DNA of 64,000 bases from Veillonella sp. (GTDB lineage Bacteria > Bacillota > Negativicutes > Veillonellales > Veillonellaceae): positions 7,434 to 71,433 of the forward strand of contig NZ_JAGZMO010000010.1 of the NCBI RefSeq assembly GCF_018364065.1. The letters run 5' to 3'. A program made the translations under genes and the position numbers. The notes under the pieces were generated by a model. That model was not told where the DNA came from. It ran no database searches and saw only the letters and a program-made list of their open reading frames with translations. Shown in pieces: positions 26,567 to 34,407 of the stretch. Position 1 is the stretch's first letter. Each line of letters opens with the position of its first letter.

Positions 26567-27117
26567 AGGTCCCTCGCTTCAGCGCCGGCTGTGAGCACAT
26601 GATCCTCAGCGCGCTCATTAGTGCACTCCTTGATGCACTCCATACGCTGTGCCGCATCACTGTCTTCAACCGGATTTGCGTTACCTTCAATAATCTGAAC
26701 TTCGTCACCAACAACGATCGTTCCGCCTGTAATTACCTTGGCGAAAATGCCCTGCGTTGGCATGATGCAGGAGCCTACGAGTTTCTGGATTTCACAGCCC
26801 GAATGGCATTCCTTGCCGATTTGAGTTACTTCGAGAACAGCCGTTTTACCGATAGAGAGCCGGGTGCCTACAGGCAATTCGTAGAGTACCAGTCCTTCTA
26901 CGGTAATGTTTTCCGCAAAGTCTCCGGGTTTCACATCGGCCCCTTTGGCACGCATCAAATCGATACTTTGAATGCCCAACAGACTGATCTGGCGATGCCA
27001 TTTACCTGCATGCGCATCCCCTTCCATGCCGAAATCCTCAATGAGTCGCGCCTCCGGAATATTATGTTTTTTCTTTCCTTTTTCCCTGCTTATGGAAATA
27101 GCAATAATTTTTGCCAT
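26563..27117 (-). CDS. MOSC-domain protein
   Basis: 184 residues. The MOSC (molybdenum cofactor sulfurase C-terminal) fold is recognised from EGDAHAGKWHRQISLLG, the conserved Cys in GKECHSGCEI and MPTQGIFAKVITGG. MOSC proteins handle sulfur or cofactor intermediates, and many small bacterial ones are coupled to moaA or moaC, as here. The last 35 residues form a charged tail without recognised homology. I use the ATG at 27117; a TTG 21 bases upstream lacks a ribosome binding site, although the GAAAGGG before this ATG is 12 bp away, a long spacing. Confidence 0.88.
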   Translation of the reverse strand: MAKIIAISISREKGKKKHNIPEARLIEDFGMEGDAHAGKWHRQISLLGIQSIDLMRAKGADVKPGDFAENITVEGLVLYELPVGTRLSIGKTAVLEVTQIGKECHSGCEIQKLVGSCIMPTQGIFAKVITGGTIVVGDEVQIIEGNANPVEDSDAAQRMECIKECTNERAEDHVLTAGAEARDL

Positions 27118-27188
27118 ATAGTATGTATTCCCTTTCAAGTTCTATAACTCCTTTATAGAGTTATTAATATTTAAGTAAAATTTTTGTG

Positions 27189-27215
27189 TAGAAATAGTAT
27201 ATACATTTATTTCTA
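27189..27215. promoter_or_regulatory. Inverted repeat upstream of the MOSC-moaA operon
   Basis: TAGAAATA (27189-27196) and TATTTCTA (27208-27215) form an 8-bp inverted repeat with an 11-bp spacer that includes TATATAC. It lies about 75 bp before the MOSC start and may be an operator. Confidence 0.35.
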
Positions 27216-27252
27216 TGTATTGATTATTATAACACTTAAACTGTGCTACCAC

Positions 27253-27285
27253 AAAAAAACACAGGAGCACGATGTACTCCTGTGT
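27253..27285 (-). terminator. Terminator of the NCS2 permease gene
   Basis: Stem ACACAGGAG / CTCCTGTGT (27259-27285) with a short loop, followed on the minus strand by seven T. Confidence 0.8.
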
Positions 27286-27302
27286 ATAATATATAATTGT
27301 TC

Positions 27303-28637
27303 TTAGTCCTCTTCTTCCACTGCGTCTTCTTTACCTACACCGTTGAAAATAAGGTTAAGAATTACAGCAGTCAAGCTGCCCAAGGTAATGCCGCTGTGTA
27401 AAATAACAGCCGTCCAGCTTGGGAAGTTGTGGTAGAAGTTCGGTTCGGTCAATGTAACCATACTCATACCAATACTTACAGCCACCAACATTAAATTGTA
27501 GTTGCCTTCAAAATCTACTTTTGACAAGGCGCGAATACCACTGGCAATGATCATGCCGAACATAGCAATCCCTGCACCGCCCAATACAGAGTTCGGAATG
27601 CATGCTACGATGGCGGCCATCTTAGGCACCAAGCCGAGCACTACCAAGATGATACCCGATGTGGCCACTACGAAACGGCTCTTAACGCGTGTTACTGCAA
27701 TAAGACCAACGTTTTGCGCAAACGCTGTATATGGGAAGCTGTTGAAAATGCCGCCCAACATAGTGGACAATCCGTCGGCGCGCAAACATTTTGCAAGACC
27801 TTTACGTCCCATCGGTTTGTCTACGATTTCACCGATAGCCACGCAGTCGCCCGTCGTTTCCACCATAACTACCATCATAACGATACACATGGAAATAATG
27901 GCGCCCACATCAAAGGTCGGGAAGCCGAAGGAGAACGGTGTTATTACGCCGAACCAACTTTCATTGGAAACCTTGCTGAAGTCCACAACGCCCAACAAAG
28001 TGGCAATAATAGTGCCGCCAATGAGGCCGATAAGTACGGAAATGTTGCTTAAGAATCCTTTACAGAATCGATACACCAAGATAACGATGGTAAGCGTTAT
28101 AAATGCCAGCATCAAGTTCATAGGACTGGCAAATTCCGGTGAATTCGGATTGCCGTACCCGCTGATCCAGCGCACGGACACCGGCAACAAGGTAATACCG
28201 ATAATGGTAATAATCGTACCTGTTACGACCGGCGGGAACAGTCGAATGAGCCGACTGAAATACGGTGCTATGAGGAAGGTAAACAAACCTGCCACAATAA
28301 TGGCTCCGTAAATGGCGGGCATACCGCCTTGATGCCCGATAACGATCATCGGTGTTACCGACGCAAAGGTTACCCCTTGAATCATCGGAATTCGTGCACC
28401 GATTTTCCAAAACCCTAATGTTTGAATGAGCGTGGCAATCCCACAGGTAAATAAATCCGCATTAATTAAGTGGATTAACTGCTCTGCGCTCAATCCCAGT
28501 TGTTGTGCCACGATAATTGGCACCGCTACTGCGCCGGCATACATAGCCAATACGTGCTGCAACCCATAGGCAAACAGCTGCGTAGCCGGCAGCATTTCAT
28601 CCACAGGATGAACTACTTTAACTTCGCTGTCCTTCAT
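27303..28637 (-). CDS. NCS2-family purine (xanthine/uric acid) permease
   Basis: A nucleobase:cation symporter-2 with about 14 helices, 444 residues. Signature regions include FAYGLQHVLAMYAGAVAVP, QGVTFASVTPM (xanthine/urate branch) and the NCS2 motif around MVETTGDCVAIGE, followed by GLSTMLGGIFNSFPYTAFAQN. The PYTAFAQN form favours xanthine or uric acid over uracil. I start at 28637 behind GGGGGT; an ATG at 28649 is possible. No purine riboswitch is recognisable upstream. Confidence 0.88.
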   Translation of the reverse strand: MKDSEVKVVHPVDEMLPATQLFAYGLQHVLAMYAGAVAVPIIVAQQLGLSAEQLIHLINADLFTCGIATLIQTLGFWKIGARIPMIQGVTFASVTPMIVIGHQGGMPAIYGAIIVAGLFTFLIAPYFSRLIRLFPPVVTGTIITIIGITLLPVSVRWISGYGNPNSPEFASPMNLMLAFITLTIVILVYRFCKGFLSNISVLIGLIGGTIIATLLGVVDFSKVSNESWFGVITPFSFGFPTFDVGAIISMCIVMMVVMVETTGDCVAIGEIVDKPMGRKGLAKCLRADGLSTMLGGIFNSFPYTAFAQNVGLIAVTRVKSRFVVATSGIILVVLGLVPKMAAIVACIPNSVLGGAGIAMFGMIIASGIRALSKVDFEGNYNLMLVAVSIGMSMVTLTEPNFYHNFPSWTAVILHSGITLGSLTAVILNLIFNGVGKEDAVEEED

Positions 28638-28649
28638 TTTAACCCCCAT

Positions 28650-29100
28650 AAAACCTAACCTGTAAACTTATACTAGTATATAACTTTATAGCTTTTACAA
28701 ATACCTATATATTCTAACTTATTCGCTGTGCTTATGACAAGGCGTAATTTATTCTTTTGAATAATATCTGATTTGAAAACTATATTACGTACATATATCT
28801 TTTATATAATATCTGAATGGAAAACCATATCACTTACATATAAGCATATAGAAATATAATTGCTCAAATACAGCTATACATCTTATTTTTTATTCAGTAA
28901 AAAAATAGCATACAATTCAGTATAAAAAAATTATATCGAATTTTTTCGCTTTTAATGTTTCTCTCATATTCTATTTATGTTATAATCTTACTGAAATTAC
29001 AAGTATTTTGCCAGTATTTCTTGATTTTTAATAAAAACAATTACTTTGGCATAATTTTTCAAAATATTTTTTATAATCATATCATATAATGAATTTATTA
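28650..29100. other. AT-rich divergent intergenic region with a 38-bp direct repeat
   Basis: A region of about 450 bp between divergent genes. Two 38-bp copies starting ATAATATCTG (28761-28798 and 28806-28843) match at about 32 of 38 positions. The rest is AT-rich with no gene, hairpin or riboswitch that I can recognise. Confidence 0.6.
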
Positions 29101-29117
29101 TTTAAGGAGACCTGCAT

Positions 29118-30002
29118 ATGAAACGATTGCTATCCTTCGCCCAACTTTTGGTCAAGGAGATTGCAGCAGATTACAATCGACATAATATTGCTCGCCTTGC
29201 TGCAGAAACGACATATTATCTTGTATTATCTATTGTACCATTTTTAATTATTATTTTGAGCGGCATTACCTTCTTCCTCCACGATGTGAATACTGTTCGT
29301 GAAGCGTTGGTCATTTTACCGCCTGAATCTCGCGAAACATTGCTGAGTATTATCGACGTCCTCTTGCAAAACCAGAGTAATACACTCTTCTCCGTGAGTA
29401 TTCTGTTTGCATTCTGGACGTTATCGCAAAGTACAAAGTCTTTGATCAATGCGCTCAACTCGATCCTCGGACTGGACGACATTGAAGAAACCTTTATTCG
29501 CACCGCGAGCAAAGCGTTGTTCTTTACCTTGATTGGTACTATTACCGGCTTTATTGGTCTGGTGTTATCCGTTTACGGTCAGTCCTTCCTTCAACTGTTC
29601 GGCGATTTCTTAGGAATTCCAAAAGAAATTATCGGCTGGGCTTCCACCATCGCCACCTTGTTGCCACTCGTATCCATGTGGGTATCCTTGGCGCTCTTCT
29701 ATCACTACGCACCGCGTCATGACACAGGCTGGACTATTTCCTGGAAACGCGCTGCTATCGGCGGTTTCATCGGCACCGTTCTTTGGCTCCTGCTCACCTT
29801 GGGCTACCGCTTCTACATCACCGACATCGCCGGCGGCGGTTCTGCCAACTACGGTCCACTCGTAGGTATCATGATCCTCTTTATCTGGCTTAACTGGTCT
29901 GTTCAGGCTATTTTAGTTGTAGGCAGCATGATTCACAACAACAACTTCATTTCCTTTATCGAAGCCTTCAGAAATCAGCGCAAAATCGCTGAGAAAGATT
30001 AA
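29118..30002 (+). CDS. YihY/BrkB-family inner membrane protein
   Basis: 294 residues and about six membrane helices. The YihY family signature is clear: ETTYYLVLSIVPFLIIILSG near the start, SQSTKSLINALN, then FYHYAPRHDTGWTISWKRAA and GPLVGIMILFIWLNW. The family was once called RNase BN by error; its true role is unknown, and envelope or transport functions have been proposed. AAGGAG precedes the ATG. Confidence 0.9.
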   Translation: MKRLLSFAQLLVKEIAADYNRHNIARLAAETTYYLVLSIVPFLIIILSGITFFLHDVNTVREALVILPPESRETLLSIIDVLLQNQSNTLFSVSILFAFWTLSQSTKSLINALNSILGLDDIEETFIRTASKALFFTLIGTITGFIGLVLSVYGQSFLQLFGDFLGIPKEIIGWASTIATLLPLVSMWVSLALFYHYAPRHDTGWTISWKRAAIGGFIGTVLWLLLTLGYRFYITDIAGGGSANYGPLVGIMILFIWLNWSVQAILVVGSMIHNNNFISFIEAFRNQRKIAEKD

Positions 30003-30181
30003 ACCGATCTAACTGTCAAACCGTCTAAAAGGTTAAGACCGGCTATCGATTAAAATACTAAACAATTAAGGCCTTCTAAAGGCAAGACTGTCTATTGATG
30101 AAAATCAACATAACATGTTAAACTAGAGGTGTTTATAACAAGCACTCACTCTAACTATAAAGGTATATAATAAGGTGTATT

Positions 30182-30212
30182 AAGAGGGGCTCTATTAGAG
30201 CCCTTCTAATTT
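30182..30212 (+). terminator. Terminator between the yihY-like and rhtB-like genes
   Basis: An 11-bp stem (GAGGGGCTCT with AGAGCCCTTC, one G-T pair) and a three-base loop, followed by a T-rich stretch. It ends about 18 bp before the next start codon, so it could also act as an attenuator. Confidence 0.6.
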
Positions 30213-30230
30213 CTTTGAAAGGGATTTTCC

Positions 30231-30875
30231 ATGGAATTATCAACGTTCATTTATTTTCTATTATCATCCATCGCGCTCACAGTCGTTCCGGGCCCGGATA
30301 ACTTATACTTGTTGGCAAAGAGCATTTCCGACGGTGCCAAACAGGGCATCATCCTGGCAGGTGGTCTTGCAGCCGGCATTATCTTCCATACTACGTTGGT
30401 TATCATAGGCGTCGCAGCCGTCATCGCCAGCACACCGGTTGCCTTCCAGTTATTGAAATACTTAGGCGCCTTCTACCTCTTCTACCTGGCCCGTCAGGCC
30501 TACTCGGCAAAACCCGTGCCGGGCAAGAAAATGCCGGTTGAAACTGCAGTTGCTTCCGCCGGAAAACCTAAAACCAACGGCTTTGCCACATTCCGCAAAG
30601 GATTATTGATGAACATACTAAACCCGAAAGTGCTCTTGTTCTTCCTGGCCTTTTTACCGCAGTTCATAAATCCGGCCGGTCCGGAACCGGGCGTTCAGGT
30701 TGCCATATTAGGCCTCACATTCAGCATTCAGGCCTTTGTGATTTTTACCATCATCGCCCTTTGCGCCGGAAAATTAGGTAACCTCATCAACAAGAACGAG
30801 AATTCCCAGATCATCATGAATAAAATTCAGGGCCTCGTACTCCTCATTATCGGTGGATTCCTGCTCCTCTTTTAA
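30231..30875 (+). CDS. LysE/RhtB-family amino acid exporter
   Basis: 214 residues with about six membrane helices. The family N-terminus (VPGPDNLYLLAKSISDGAKQG) and centre (GLLMNILNPKVLLFFLAFLPQF) are canonical for RhtB, homoserine/threonine and related exporters. GAAAGGG precedes the ATG. The substrate is not predictable. Its stop codon lies 2 bp before the -35 of the following tRNA promoter. Confidence 0.92.
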   Translation: MELSTFIYFLLSSIALTVVPGPDNLYLLAKSISDGAKQGIILAGGLAAGIIFHTTLVIIGVAAVIASTPVAFQLLKYLGAFYLFYLARQAYSAKPVPGKKMPVETAVASAGKPKTNGFATFRKGLLMNILNPKVLLFFLAFLPQFINPAGPEPGVQVAILGLTFSIQAFVIFTIIALCAGKLGNLINKNENSQIIMNKIQGLVLLIIGGFLLLF

Positions 30876-30877
30876 AT

Positions 30878-30906
30878 TTGACAGTCACAATGCCCCTTGT
30901 TATAAT
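30878..30906 (+). promoter_or_regulatory. Consensus sigma-70 promoter of tRNA-Arg
   Basis: TTGACA (30878-30883), a 17-bp spacer and TATAAT (30901-30906): a perfect consensus promoter 15 bp before the tRNA. Confidence 0.9.
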
Positions 30907-30921
30907 TACTTAGTAACATAA

Positions 30922-30996
30922 GCGCCTATAGCTCAGGGGATAGAGCGCCGGTCTCCGGAACCGGGTGCGCAAGTTCGAATCTTGCTAGGCGCACCA
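30922..30996 (+). tRNA. tRNA-Arg (anticodon CCG)
   Basis: Acceptor GCGCCTA pairs with TAGGCGC, the anticodon loop is CTCCGGA, the T loop is TTCGAAT, and CCA is encoded. It reads the CGG codon. Confidence 0.95.
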
Positions 30997-31023
30997 TTCA
31001 TTTGAAAGTTAAAATATATAAAT

Positions 31024-31058
31024 AAAAGGTAGAAAACAATTTTGTTTTCTACCTTTTT
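31024..31058 (+). terminator. Terminator after tRNA-Arg
   Basis: Stem AAGGTAGAAAAC / GTTTTCTACCTT with a short loop and a run of six T. Confidence 0.85.
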
Positions 31059-31122
31059 TGTTTATTTAATCATCTAGGATTTTACCTGCTCCATTCTTAT
31101 TATTGTTTTTCTGCACGCTGTT

Positions 31123-31199
31123 TTTCTAATCATTCTAACCATTCTAATCACATTAATTGACTTTTATGGTTAGAATGATTAGAATGTAAGTATAATATG
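31123..31199 (+). promoter_or_regulatory. Iteron-like inverted-repeat operator and -10 box
   Basis: A perfect 19-bp inverted repeat (31124-31142 and 31166-31184, 23-bp spacer) is made of the nonamer ATTCTAAYC. Three head-to-tail copies lie on the left (31123-31149) and two inverted copies on the right. TATAAT follows at 31191-31196, and a degenerate further copy (GAGTAGAAT) lies past it. The right arm occupies the -35 region, so a bound protein should block transcription of the gene at 31226. That gene encodes a winged-helix protein, so autorepression is likely. Confidence 0.7.
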
Positions 31200-31225
31200 A
31201 GTAGAATATAAAAGGAGGGAACAAA

Positions 31226-32179
31226 GTGAACTTACAGGAAATGAGTGGATACGGATTTGAGTCCATGCGCTCCCTCAATCAGTCTTTAACTTTTGAAGCA
31301 ACGCAAAAAGAATTTACGCTCCGAAAGGTTACTTTCGGAGAACCGCAACTGCAAACCTTAAAGCTCGTATCTACTGATGGACTTTATACAAATCTTGGTC
31401 TCCTTTTATCAGATCAATGCCCCTACACCATCAAAGCTGCCATTTTCGAAGGAACGAATCAAAATGTATTTAAGGATCGTCGAGAATTTTCCGGCGCCCT
31501 CATACATCAACTAAATGAAGTTTACAATTACATTGACCTTAACAATCAGACGCATTCAGACTTCCACAAGCTTCTACGCATTGATACGCGAGACTATCCT
31601 GAAGTTGCAATTCGCGAAGCCCTTCTTAATACATTAGTACACCGAGACTATTCCATCAGTGCCAGTACACTGATTAGTATTTATGACGACCGCATCGAAT
31701 TAGTGTCAATTGGCGGTTTACTCCCGGGCTTAGAACTAGACGATTTGATGATGGGTGTTTCCGTCTGTCGTAACCCTAACTTGGCCAATGTCTTTTATCG
31801 TTTAGAGCTTATCGAAGCATACGGCACAGGGATTCAAAAAATTATAAATGCCTATTCAGATTCTCATGTACAACCGCAGATTACTGCAACAAACAATGCA
31901 TTTAAAATCACACTTCCCAATATAAATGCTATAAGCAAAACTACTCCACCCAATGTAGTGAGCGAAACTCCGGCACCTTTTGTAAACACAAACGAAGAAA
32001 AAATTATGCATGCATTAAGCGAAAAGCAAATGATTACACGCCGGGAAGCACAGGAAATTTTAGGCGTCAGCCAATCTACCGCCGGCCGTATTTTAAAAAA
32101 CCTGGTAGACACTGGCCGCATCATACAGCTCGGCGGAAGCCGTACTACACGATATGAATTGCCTAAAAAAAAAATATAA
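31226..32179 (+). CDS. HATPase_c_4/winged-helix regulator lacking the AlbA domain
   Basis: 317 residues, related to the 'RecG-like/AlbA_2' transcriptional regulator group. Residues about 30-150 match the middle part (DGLYTNLGLLLSDQCPYTIK, FEGT, FKDRREFSG). Residues about 120-230 match the HATPase_c_4 domain (REALLNTLVHRDYS, YDDRIELVSIGGLLPG, RNPNLANVFYRL, EAYGTGIQKI). Residues about 255-317 form a winged helix (ITRREAQEILGVSQSTAGRIL). Usual members have about 120-150 more N-terminal residues forming AlbA_2. Here the GTG start with its own AGGAGGG and promoter shows the shorter form is the real product. Function is unknown beyond probable transcriptional regulation. It stands alone between a tRNA and a convergent operon. 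Confidence 0.82.
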   Translation: MNLQEMSGYGFESMRSLNQSLTFEATQKEFTLRKVTFGEPQLQTLKLVSTDGLYTNLGLLLSDQCPYTIKAAIFEGTNQNVFKDRREFSGALIHQLNEVYNYIDLNNQTHSDFHKLLRIDTRDYPEVAIREALLNTLVHRDYSISASTLISIYDDRIELVSIGGLLPGLELDDLMMGVSVCRNPNLANVFYRLELIEAYGTGIQKIINAYSDSHVQPQITATNNAFKITLPNINAISKTTPPNVVSETPAPFVNTNEEKIMHALSEKQMITRREAQEILGVSQSTAGRILKNLVDTGRIIQLGGSRTTRYELPKKKI

Positions 32180-32207
32180 ATAGGCACACAAAATAAATAG
32201 ACATAAA

Positions 32208-32236
32208 AAAGCACTCACATGTTAGATGAGTGCTTT
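32208..32236. terminator. Bidirectional terminator between convergent genes
   Basis: Stem AAAGCACTCA / TGAGTGCTTT with A and T tracts on the two sides. It serves the gene ending at 32179 (plus) and the gene ending at 32241 (minus). Confidence 0.8.
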
Positions 32237-32240
32237 ACTT

Positions 32241-32762
32241 TTATTTAGCTTCAAAAAACTTCAATATTTTATCCAACGACACAGGGTAAAAGTTATTCGC
32301 ATCAACGCCCACATCGTAGCGGCGAATGCCCTCCGCCCGGTTCGATTCGTTATATTCTCCGGTGGAGTGGATGTGTCCGTGAAGCATGTAGCTGCCTCGT
32401 TGATAGCGATTCCAGGCCAGCATAGGATAATGCATCAAGGCCATAAGTGCTCGCTTATGCACAAGGAATTTGTAGTCACAGATTTCCTTAAAAATACGGG
32501 CGTCATATTTATTAACTTTATCGTGGTTGCCGACGAGCAATATTTTCTTGCCATTCAGGCGCGCCAACATTACATTGGCTGCCTCCGGTTCGACGTACTG
32601 CGTCATATCACCTAAGAGATAGACCGTATCCTTGTCTGTAACCATGCTATTGTAATTTGCGATCAGCGTTTCGTTCATTTCTTCTACAGAAGTAAACGGC
32701 CGCTTTCTATGCTTAATGACTTTTGGGTACCCTAAATGAAAATCGCTGGTGAAATAAATCAT
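32241..32762 (-). CDS. Calcineurin-like metallophosphoesterase
   Basis: 173 residues. Metal-binding motifs occur in order: FTSDFHLGY (DxH), LLGDMT (GD), LVGNHDKV (GNHD), MHYPM and LHGHIHS (GHxH). It resembles small YfcE-like or phage-type phosphoesterases; the substrate is unknown. AGGAG lies 8 bp before the chosen ATG. That ATG overlaps the HxlR stop codon (ATGA), so the two are translated together. Confidence 0.88.
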   Translation of the reverse strand: MIYFTSDFHLGYPKVIKHRKRPFTSVEEMNETLIANYNSMVTDKDTVYLLGDMTQYVEPEAANVMLARLNGKKILLVGNHDKVNKYDARIFKEICDYKFLVHKRALMALMHYPMLAWNRYQRGSYMLHGHIHSTGEYNESNRAEGIRRYDVGVDANNFYPVSLDKILKFFEAK

Positions 32763-33247
32763 GAGTCTTTCTCCTGACACTTGTACTGTACGCCCCACTC
32801 GAACATGGCCGCAATAATCGGTTCCATGGTACGGCCCAATTCCGACACGGAGTATTCCACGCGCGGTGGCACTTCCGGATAGACTGTTCGTTCAATAATG
32901 CCGTCATCTTCCAATTCTCGAAGCTGCAAGGTCAAACTGCGATGTGTTACACCTTCCATGCGGCGCTGTAATTCGCTGAATCGCAAGGTTCCCTGCAGTA
33001 AATGATATAAAATAACGCCTTTCCATTTGCCGCTGAGCACAGTAAGCGTAGTCGCTACCGGACATTTTTCACGCGGACAAGGCGCCTTGTCACCCATAGG
33101 TTCGCCGTATACCGGACGCTCTTCATCGATCGAACTCATATCGCCATGATGCTGTGTTACAGCGTTGATAGGGATGTCCGTATCTGCTTTAACAGTAACC
33201 TTTAACTTTCTATCCACTTCTATATTGGCAGTTGCTCCGTTATTCAT
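32759..33247 (-). CDS. HxlR-family winged-helix regulator with N-terminal extension
   Basis: 162 residues. The HxlR domain occupies residues about 55-155 (CPVATTLTVLSGKWKGVILYHL, RFSELQRRMEGVTHRSLTLQLRELEDDGII, VEYSVSELGR). A Cys just before the domain (CPREKCPV) is typical and can be redox-active in this family (for example HypR). About 50 extra polar residues precede it, more than usual. AGGGG precedes the ATG at 33247. It is divergent from a nitroreductase gene, a common HxlR target, across a repeat-rich region. Confidence 0.9.
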   Translation of the reverse strand: MNNGATANIEVDRKLKVTVKADTDIPINAVTQHHGDMSSIDEERPVYGEPMGDKAPCPREKCPVATTLTVLSGKWKGVILYHLLQGTLRFSELQRRMEGVTHRSLTLQLRELEDDGIIERTVYPEVPPRVEYSVSELGRTMEPIIAAMFEWGVQYKCQEKDS

Positions 33248-33268
33248 CGTCTTCCCCTTTATTATATC

Positions 33269-33378
33269 ATTAAAAATCAAGCTCTATCTTATTAAAATTC
33301 AAAATTTATTTCATAAAAATTCAAGCTCTACATCATTAAAACTCAAATTCTATATTATTAACACTGAAACTCTCTATA
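33269..33378. repeat. Five tandem 22-bp repeats in the hxlR/nitroreductase intergenic region
   Basis: Degenerate 22-bp units with core ATTAAAANTCAARCTCTAT start at 33269, 33291, 33313, 33335 and 33357. They begin about 20 bp upstream of the hxlR start, in the divergent control region. The 22-bp period equals about two helical turns, so repeated sites would lie on one face of the DNA. They could be regulator sites or a neutral expansion. Confidence 0.75.
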
Positions 33379-33626
33379 TAAAAGTTACTTCTTTTTTTAG
33401 TAGTTACTCTCATTTATCGTAAGTATAAAAAATATACCTAAGTCCCTCTTAGTATATTTTATAACAATATTTTGCGTTCTTCAACCTTCTTTCTTTGTGT
33501 GTTATACTTAACATGTAAGAGTTATTGTTCCATCTTTCGAACAATCTTTTCACAGTAATCTTGAGGCACAAGCCTCATCATGTTATATATTGAATGATAT
33601 TTACTATTAGAAAGGAAAAATCTATT

Positions 33627-34298
33627 ATGAGTATTTCACGCGAAGACATTTTACAAGCTTATAATTTCCGTTATGCATGCAAAAAGTTCGACAAGAACAA
33701 AAAGGTATCCGATCTCGATTTCAACATGATCTTGGAAGCAGCTCGTCTGTCCCCAAGTTCCTTCGGTTTTGAACCATGGAAGTTTCTAGTTATCGAAAAA
33801 CAGAGCTTAAAAGACAAATTGTACCCTGTATCCTGGGGCGCTCAGAAGAGCTTGGACGGTGCCAGCCATTTCGTAATTTTATTGGCCCGCAAAAAAGTGG
33901 ACACTTTAGCTGATGCTCCTTACATCACTCACATCATGAAAGACATTAAACACATGCCTGAAGAAGTTCAGACTATGATGCGTGGTGCTTACGGCAACTT
34001 CCAGACTAACGACTTCAAATTGGTTGACAGCGACCGTGCTATGTTCGACTGGGCTTCCAAACAGACCTACATTGCCCTTGCCAACATGTTGACTACCGCT
34101 GCAATGCTCGGCGTAGATTCCTGCCCTATCGAAGGCTTCAACATCGAACAAGTGGAAGCAATCTTGAAAGAAGAAGGCGTTCTCGATACTGACCACTTCG
34201 GCGTATCTGTTATGGCCGGCTTCGGCTACCGCGATGAAGAACCTCATCGTGAAAAAACACGTCAGGCAATGGAAGACATTGTAACTTACGTAAAATAA
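33627..34298 (+). CDS. NAD(P)H-dependent nitroreductase-family flavoprotein (NfsB-like)
   Basis: 223 residues with an FMN-binding nitroreductase fold. Seen are NFRYACKKFDKNKKVSD at the N-terminus, LSPSSFGFEPWKFLVI (FMN-binding loop) and AAMLGVDSCPIEGF followed by GVSVMAGFGYRDEEPH near the C-terminus. The family reduces nitroaromatics, quinones or flavins. I start at 33627 behind AAAGGA; an in-frame ATG at 33594 has no ribosome binding site. The divergent HxlR gene suggests redox or electrophile control. Confidence 0.92.
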   Translation: MSISREDILQAYNFRYACKKFDKNKKVSDLDFNMILEAARLSPSSFGFEPWKFLVIEKQSLKDKLYPVSWGAQKSLDGASHFVILLARKKVDTLADAPYITHIMKDIKHMPEEVQTMMRGAYGNFQTNDFKLVDSDRAMFDWASKQTYIALANMLTTAAMLGVDSCPIEGFNIEQVEAILKEEGVLDTDHFGVSVMAGFGYRDEEPHREKTRQAMEDIVTYVK

Positions 34299-34407
34299 TT
34301 CAATAGTAAGAACTACGTTATATAAACGTAAAACGATATAAGATTGTTACGCTGTAATTACATTTAGGTAGTTGCAGCGTACTTCTATATACGGTATAGG
34401 GGGATTT

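Noticed and set aside
28650..29117. Purine riboswitch upstream of the NCS2 permease
   Set aside because: I could not find the conserved three-way junction core; only AT-rich sequence and a direct repeat are present.
33269..33378. CRISPR array
   Set aside because: The 22-bp units are directly adjacent with no unique spacers and no cas genes are in the window. The same applies to the post-stop repeat arrays.
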